From: Ruania rhizosphaerae
GTDB lineage: Bacteria; Actinomycetota; Actinomycetes; Actinomycetales; Beutenbergiaceae
Direction: 5' to 3'
NCBI RefSeq assembly: GCF_009805705.1
Contig: NZ_VSMB01000015.1
Location: 31,903-95,902 of the forward strand
Length of the DNA stretch: 64,000 bases
The translations under genes and the position numbers were made by a program. Below the pieces are notes generated by a model that ran no database searches, was not told the origin of the DNA, and saw only the letters and a program-made list of their open reading frames with translations. Positions 61,468 through 64,000 of the stretch are shown here, piece by piece. Numbering within the stretch: the stretch's first letter is position 1; every line of letters starts with the position of its first letter.

Positions 61468-61635
61468 TCAGCCGGCGACGGCGGTCAGGGCAGCGCTCAA
61501 CTCGTCGGCCTCGCTCGGCTTGAGTTCGACCACGAGGCGACCACCACCTTCGAGCGGCACGCGCATGATGATCCCACGGCCCTCCTTGGTGACCTCGAGA
61601 GGTCCGTCACCGGTTCTGGGCTTCATGGCGGCCAT
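61468..61635 (-). CDS. DUF3117 small protein
   Basis: This 55-residue protein belongs to the actinobacterial DUF3117 family (Rv1211-like). It begins MAAMKPRTGDGPLEVTKEGR, contains IIMRVPLEGGGRLVVELKP and ends in an acidic Ala-rich helix. GGGAGAA lies 5 bases before ATG 61635. Function is unknown; size and beta-rich pattern suggest a small regulatory or binding protein. It overlaps the end of the 102-codon membrane protein gene by 29 bases and ends 2 bases before pepA. It is easily missed because of its length. Confidence 0.9.
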   Translation of the reverse strand: MAAMKPRTGDGPLEVTKEGRGIIMRVPLEGGGRLVVELKPSEADELSAALTAVAG

Positions 61636-61915
61636 GGGGGTTCTCCCTTATTTCTTCCTCGCGTGATGCGCCCTCGCCGGTCGCGGGCGTGTCATCCCCC
61701 GCGCGACCTGGTGTGGAGCTCTTCGGTACCCATTCTATGTCAGGTGTGACGCGGGACTCCATCACATGGCCCACGAACGGGTACGGATTCTCCCGGTCAC
61801 CGGGGTAGGGATCGCCCATCGAGGCCGGCCATCGCCCGCTGGAGACGGCGGCCGCAACGACCGCGACGAGTGCGCAGACGCCGAGCAGCAGCCAGCTGAC
61901 CCAGGTGATCCACAC
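61607..61915 (-). CDS. Small single-pass membrane protein
   Basis: This 102-residue protein has one N-terminal transmembrane helix (WVSWLLLGVCALVAVVAAAV, about 5-24) and a polar, charged cytoplasmic tail. No family is recognised. A GTG start with GGAG 6 bases upstream lies 3 bases after the LOG-protein stop, which supports expression. Its last nine codons overlap the DUF3117 start. A small membrane protein occupies this place in other actinobacteria, but I could not establish homology. Confidence 0.6.
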   Translation of the reverse strand: MWITWVSWLLLGVCALVAVVAAAVSSGRWPASMGDPYPGDRENPYPFVGHVMESRVTPDIEWVPKSSTPGRAGDDTPATGEGASREEEIRENPHGRHEAQNR

Positions 61916-61918
61916 GGG

Positions 61919-62734
61919 TTACTCCGGCCCGCTGGCTCCGGCGCGCGCAGCCGCCTCGGCCGCGGCAGCCATCTCCTCACGGCGCCGGCTACGGTTGGCG
62001 CGCACGACCACGTCCACCGCCTCGGCAGGGTCGTCGGTGACGTGGAGCAGGTCGAGGTCGTGCTCGGAGATCGTGCCGCGCTCGGCGAGAGTGCCGCGGA
62101 TCCAGTCCACCAGCCCGCCCCAGAAGTCGGTGCCCACGAGCACGATCGGGAACCGCTTCACCTTCTTGGTCTGCACGAGCGTGAGGGATTCGAACAGCTC
62201 GTCCATGGTGCCGAAACCGCCCGGCAGCACGATGAATCCCTCGGAGTACTTCACGAACATGGTCTTGCGGGCGAAGAAGTACCGGAAGTTGACGCCGAGG
62301 TCCACATAGCGGTTCATTCCCTGCTCGAAGGGAAGTTCGATACCCAGACCCACGGAGATTCCTTCCGCGTCATAGGCACCTTTGTTCGCCGCCTCCATCA
62401 CCCCGGGGCCGCCGCCGGTGATAACCGCATATCCGGCCTCGACGATCCGCCGTGCGATGTCCTGTGCGAGCTCGTAGTCGGGCTCGTCGGGCTTGGTGCG
62501 GGCGGATCCGAAGACGCTCACGGCGGGCCCGAGCTCGGCGAGCGCGCCGAACCCTTCGACGAACTCGGCCTGGATGCGCAGCACCCGCCACGGGTCCGAG
62601 TGCACCCAGTCGGTGCCGTCCGAGGGTTCCAGGAGGCGCTCGTCGGTCGTCTTCTCCGGGATCTGCCGGCCACGCAGCTGGACCGGTCCCTTCCAGTACT
62701 GACCGGTACGGGTGTGCTGCGGCTCGGTGGTCAT
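61919..62734 (-). CDS. LOG-type Rossmann protein (TIGR00730 family, cytokinin riboside phosphorylase-like)
   Basis: This 271-residue protein has the LOG (lysine-decarboxylase-like) Rossmann motifs ITGGGPGVMEAANKGA and LPGGFGTMDELFE. Family members hydrolyse nucleoside 5'-monophosphates to base and ribose phosphate; the mycobacterial Rv1205 protein makes cytokinins. It overlaps the dapE stop by 4 bases (ATGA), so the two are translationally coupled. The N-terminal 50 residues are an extension relative to short LOG proteins. The order dapE-LOG resembles Rv1202-Rv1205. Confidence 0.88.
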   Translation of the reverse strand: MTTEPQHTRTGQYWKGPVQLRGRQIPEKTTDERLLEPSDGTDWVHSDPWRVLRIQAEFVEGFGALAELGPAVSVFGSARTKPDEPDYELAQDIARRIVEAGYAVITGGGPGVMEAANKGAYDAEGISVGLGIELPFEQGMNRYVDLGVNFRYFFARKTMFVKYSEGFIVLPGGFGTMDELFESLTLVQTKKVKRFPIVLVGTDFWGGLVDWIRGTLAERGTISEHDLDLLHVTDDPAEAVDVVVRANRSRRREEMAAAAEAAARAGASGPE

Positions 62735-63873
62735 GAACGCTCCTTCGTCTCGCCGGAGGGCTCACCGGCCGGCGTGGTCAACCAGGCGGCCAGGGCGGCC
62801 GCGCAGGTACGGATCTGGTCGGTGGGGACGTGCTCGTCGTCAGCGTGCGCAAGCGAGGGGTCACCGGGGCCGAAGTTGACGGCCGGGATCCCGAGCTCGG
62901 TGAACCGGGCCACGTCCGTCCAGCCGTACTTCGGGCCCGCCTCACCCCCGGTGACGGCGGTCACGGCGTTCAGGAAGTCCTGTGCAGCCGGCGCGTCCAG
63001 ACCGGGGCGTGCGCCTGCGGCAGAGTCGGTGAGCTCGATCTCGAAACCGTCGAACAACTCCCGCACGTGCTGGTACGCCTCATCCACGGTCGCCGAGGGG
63101 GCGAACCGGTAGTTCACGGTCACCACGCACTCGTCCGGGATCATGTTGGTGGCGATGCCACCACGGATCCCGACGGCGTTCATCCCCTCGCGGTAGACCA
63201 GACCGTCCACCTCGACCTCAGCGGGCGGGTAGGCGGCGAGCCGGGCGAGGATCTCGTGGGCGTCGTGGATGGCGTTGTGTCCCTTCCACGCGCGGGCCGA
63301 GTGGGCGGTGGTGCCCCGGGTGCGGACCTCCACGCGGAGGGTGCCGTTGCATCCGCCCTCGATGCCCCCGGCCGTGGGTTCGCCGAGGACCGCGAAGTCG
63401 CCGGCGAGCCAGTCCGGGTGGGTGCGTACGACCCGGCCGAGGCCGTTCTTGGTGGCCTCGACCTCTTCGTTGTCGTAGAACACCCAGGTGACGTCGACCA
63501 CCGGGTCGGTCAGGGTGAGAGCCAGGTGCAGTGCGACGCCGACGCCACCCTTCATGTCGACGCTTCCCCGGCCCCAGAGGATCTCCGCGCCCTCACGGTG
63601 GAGCAGCTGGGTGGGGAGGTTGTCCTGGATGGGGACGGTGTCCAGGTGTCCGGCGATCACCACGCGCCGGTCGCGGCCCAGATGGGTCCGCGCCACGATC
63701 GTGTCACCGTCGCGGTGGACATCGAGATGGTCGGCGGTCAGCAGCAGGTCTTCGACAGCGTTGGCAAGCATCGCCTCGTCCCCGCTGACGCTGGGGATGT
63801 CGCAGATCGCCCGGGTCAGGGTGACCGGGTCGACCTCACGCGGGTCAGGCAGTGCGGCGGGGGTGTCGGGCAT
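62731..63873 (-). CDS. dapE: Succinyl-diaminopimelate desuccinylase DapE
   Basis: This 380-residue M20 metallohydrolase removes succinate from N-succinyl-LL-diaminopimelate in lysine and peptidoglycan precursor synthesis. Metal ligands are in AGHLDTVP (His/Asp), GRGSVDMKGG (Asp), DNEEVEATKNG (Glu-Glu, including the general base), GEPT and NFGPGDPSLAHADDEHV (His). The dimerisation domain covers about residues 175-290. It is first in the unit dapE-LOG-small membrane protein-DUF3117-pepA. Upstream lies a possible IS end. Specificity is from family and context. Confidence 0.9.
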   Translation of the reverse strand: MPDTPAALPDPREVDPVTLTRAICDIPSVSGDEAMLANAVEDLLLTADHLDVHRDGDTIVARTHLGRDRRVVIAGHLDTVPIQDNLPTQLLHREGAEILWGRGSVDMKGGVGVALHLALTLTDPVVDVTWVFYDNEEVEATKNGLGRVVRTHPDWLAGDFAVLGEPTAGGIEGGCNGTLRVEVRTRGTTAHSARAWKGHNAIHDAHEILARLAAYPPAEVEVDGLVYREGMNAVGIRGGIATNMIPDECVVTVNYRFAPSATVDEAYQHVRELFDGFEIELTDSAAGARPGLDAPAAQDFLNAVTAVTGGEAGPKYGWTDVARFTELGIPAVNFGPGDPSLAHADDEHVPTDQIRTCAAALAAWLTTPAGEPSGETKERS

Positions 63874-63952
63874 GGTCCGAGCCTAACCACCCGCAGACCT
63901 GGCTGGTGCGCGCCACGAGGGTGGCATGAGTGTCGCAGAACGGCGCCCAATG

Positions 63953-64000
63953 TCAAGTGGTCGTTGCGACAGTGAGGAGTTGGTTGAGGGCTTGGGCGGG
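63953..64000 (-). mobile_element. Possible 3' end of an IS30-like transposase at the window edge
   Basis: On the minus strand a frame enters at base 64000 and ends at a TGA (63955-63953) with the last residues PAQALNQLLTVATTT. Ending in VATT and the following bases gttgcgac...acttgaca recall C-termini of actinobacterial IS30-like transposases. A 7-bp inverted repeat TGTCGCA/TGCGACA (63931-63937 and 63966-63972) lies nearby. With only 15 codons visible this is tentative. Confidence 0.35.

Overview
The window is a chromosomal segment of a high-GC actinomycete, most likely from the order Micrococcales. The evidence is a WhiB7-type regulator, an AdnA/AdnB end-resection nuclease pair, a mycoredoxin, the actinobacterial small families DUF3107, DUF3117, DUF3152 and PPA1309, many GTG starts and several probably leaderless genes. 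Coding is dense on both strands. The only mobile DNA seen is a possible transposase end at the right edge. From memory, two stretches follow the Mycobacterium tuberculosis gene order: 19.8-45.5 kb resembles Rv3193c-Rv3211 and 48.8-63.9 kb resembles Rv1202-Rv1232c.

Layout. 0-11 kb: the end of a methionine ABC importer (metN partial, metQ), an AlkZ-like winged-helix protein, a three-gene ABC-2 exporter, a CoA-type Nudix hydrolase and a large PutA. 11-18 kb: an OsmC protein, an unknown protein, thyA and folA, then a five-gene translationally coupled operon (DUF4129, small membrane protein, MoxR, DUF58, membrane protein). 18-28 kb: alditol oxidase, initiator tRNA, UPF0182, PPA1309, Lon-type PDZ protease, DUF2342 metalloprotease, YgjP-type metallopeptidase and an orphan ThiF-like protein. 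28-34 kb: whiB7 with its leader, uvrD2, mycoredoxin, nudC, an APH-type kinase and a nitroreductase. 34-46 kb: DUF3152-adnA-adnB, DUF3107, a TetR/DUF4386 pair with twin operators, and a DEAD-box helicase. 45.6-54 kb: marC, a PHP phosphoesterase, aminopeptidase P, DUF2079, a stress protein, an MgtE-N/CBS protein with DUF1003, and mrp. 54-64 kb: the sigE-rseA-htrA-tatB envelope-stress block, an O-methyltransferase, an MFS exporter, pepA, DUF3117, a LOG-type protein, dapE and the possible IS edge.

The most interesting element is the whiB7 leader (28,446-28,891). It holds an AT-rich block abutting a -35/-10 pair, a 58-codon upstream ORF with a perfect Shine-Dalgarno sequence and an Ala/Arg-rich stretch, a 10-bp terminator hairpin, and a 7-nt segment inside the ORF complementary to the hairpin's 5' side. 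Together these fit a ribosome-sensing transcription attenuator driving an antibiotic-response regulator. Other notable points are an O-methyltransferase whose only plausible start codon is ATC, a ThiF-like protein with no RiPP cluster, and several conserved proteins lacking expected metal-ligand cysteines (UvrD2, NudC, Mrp).
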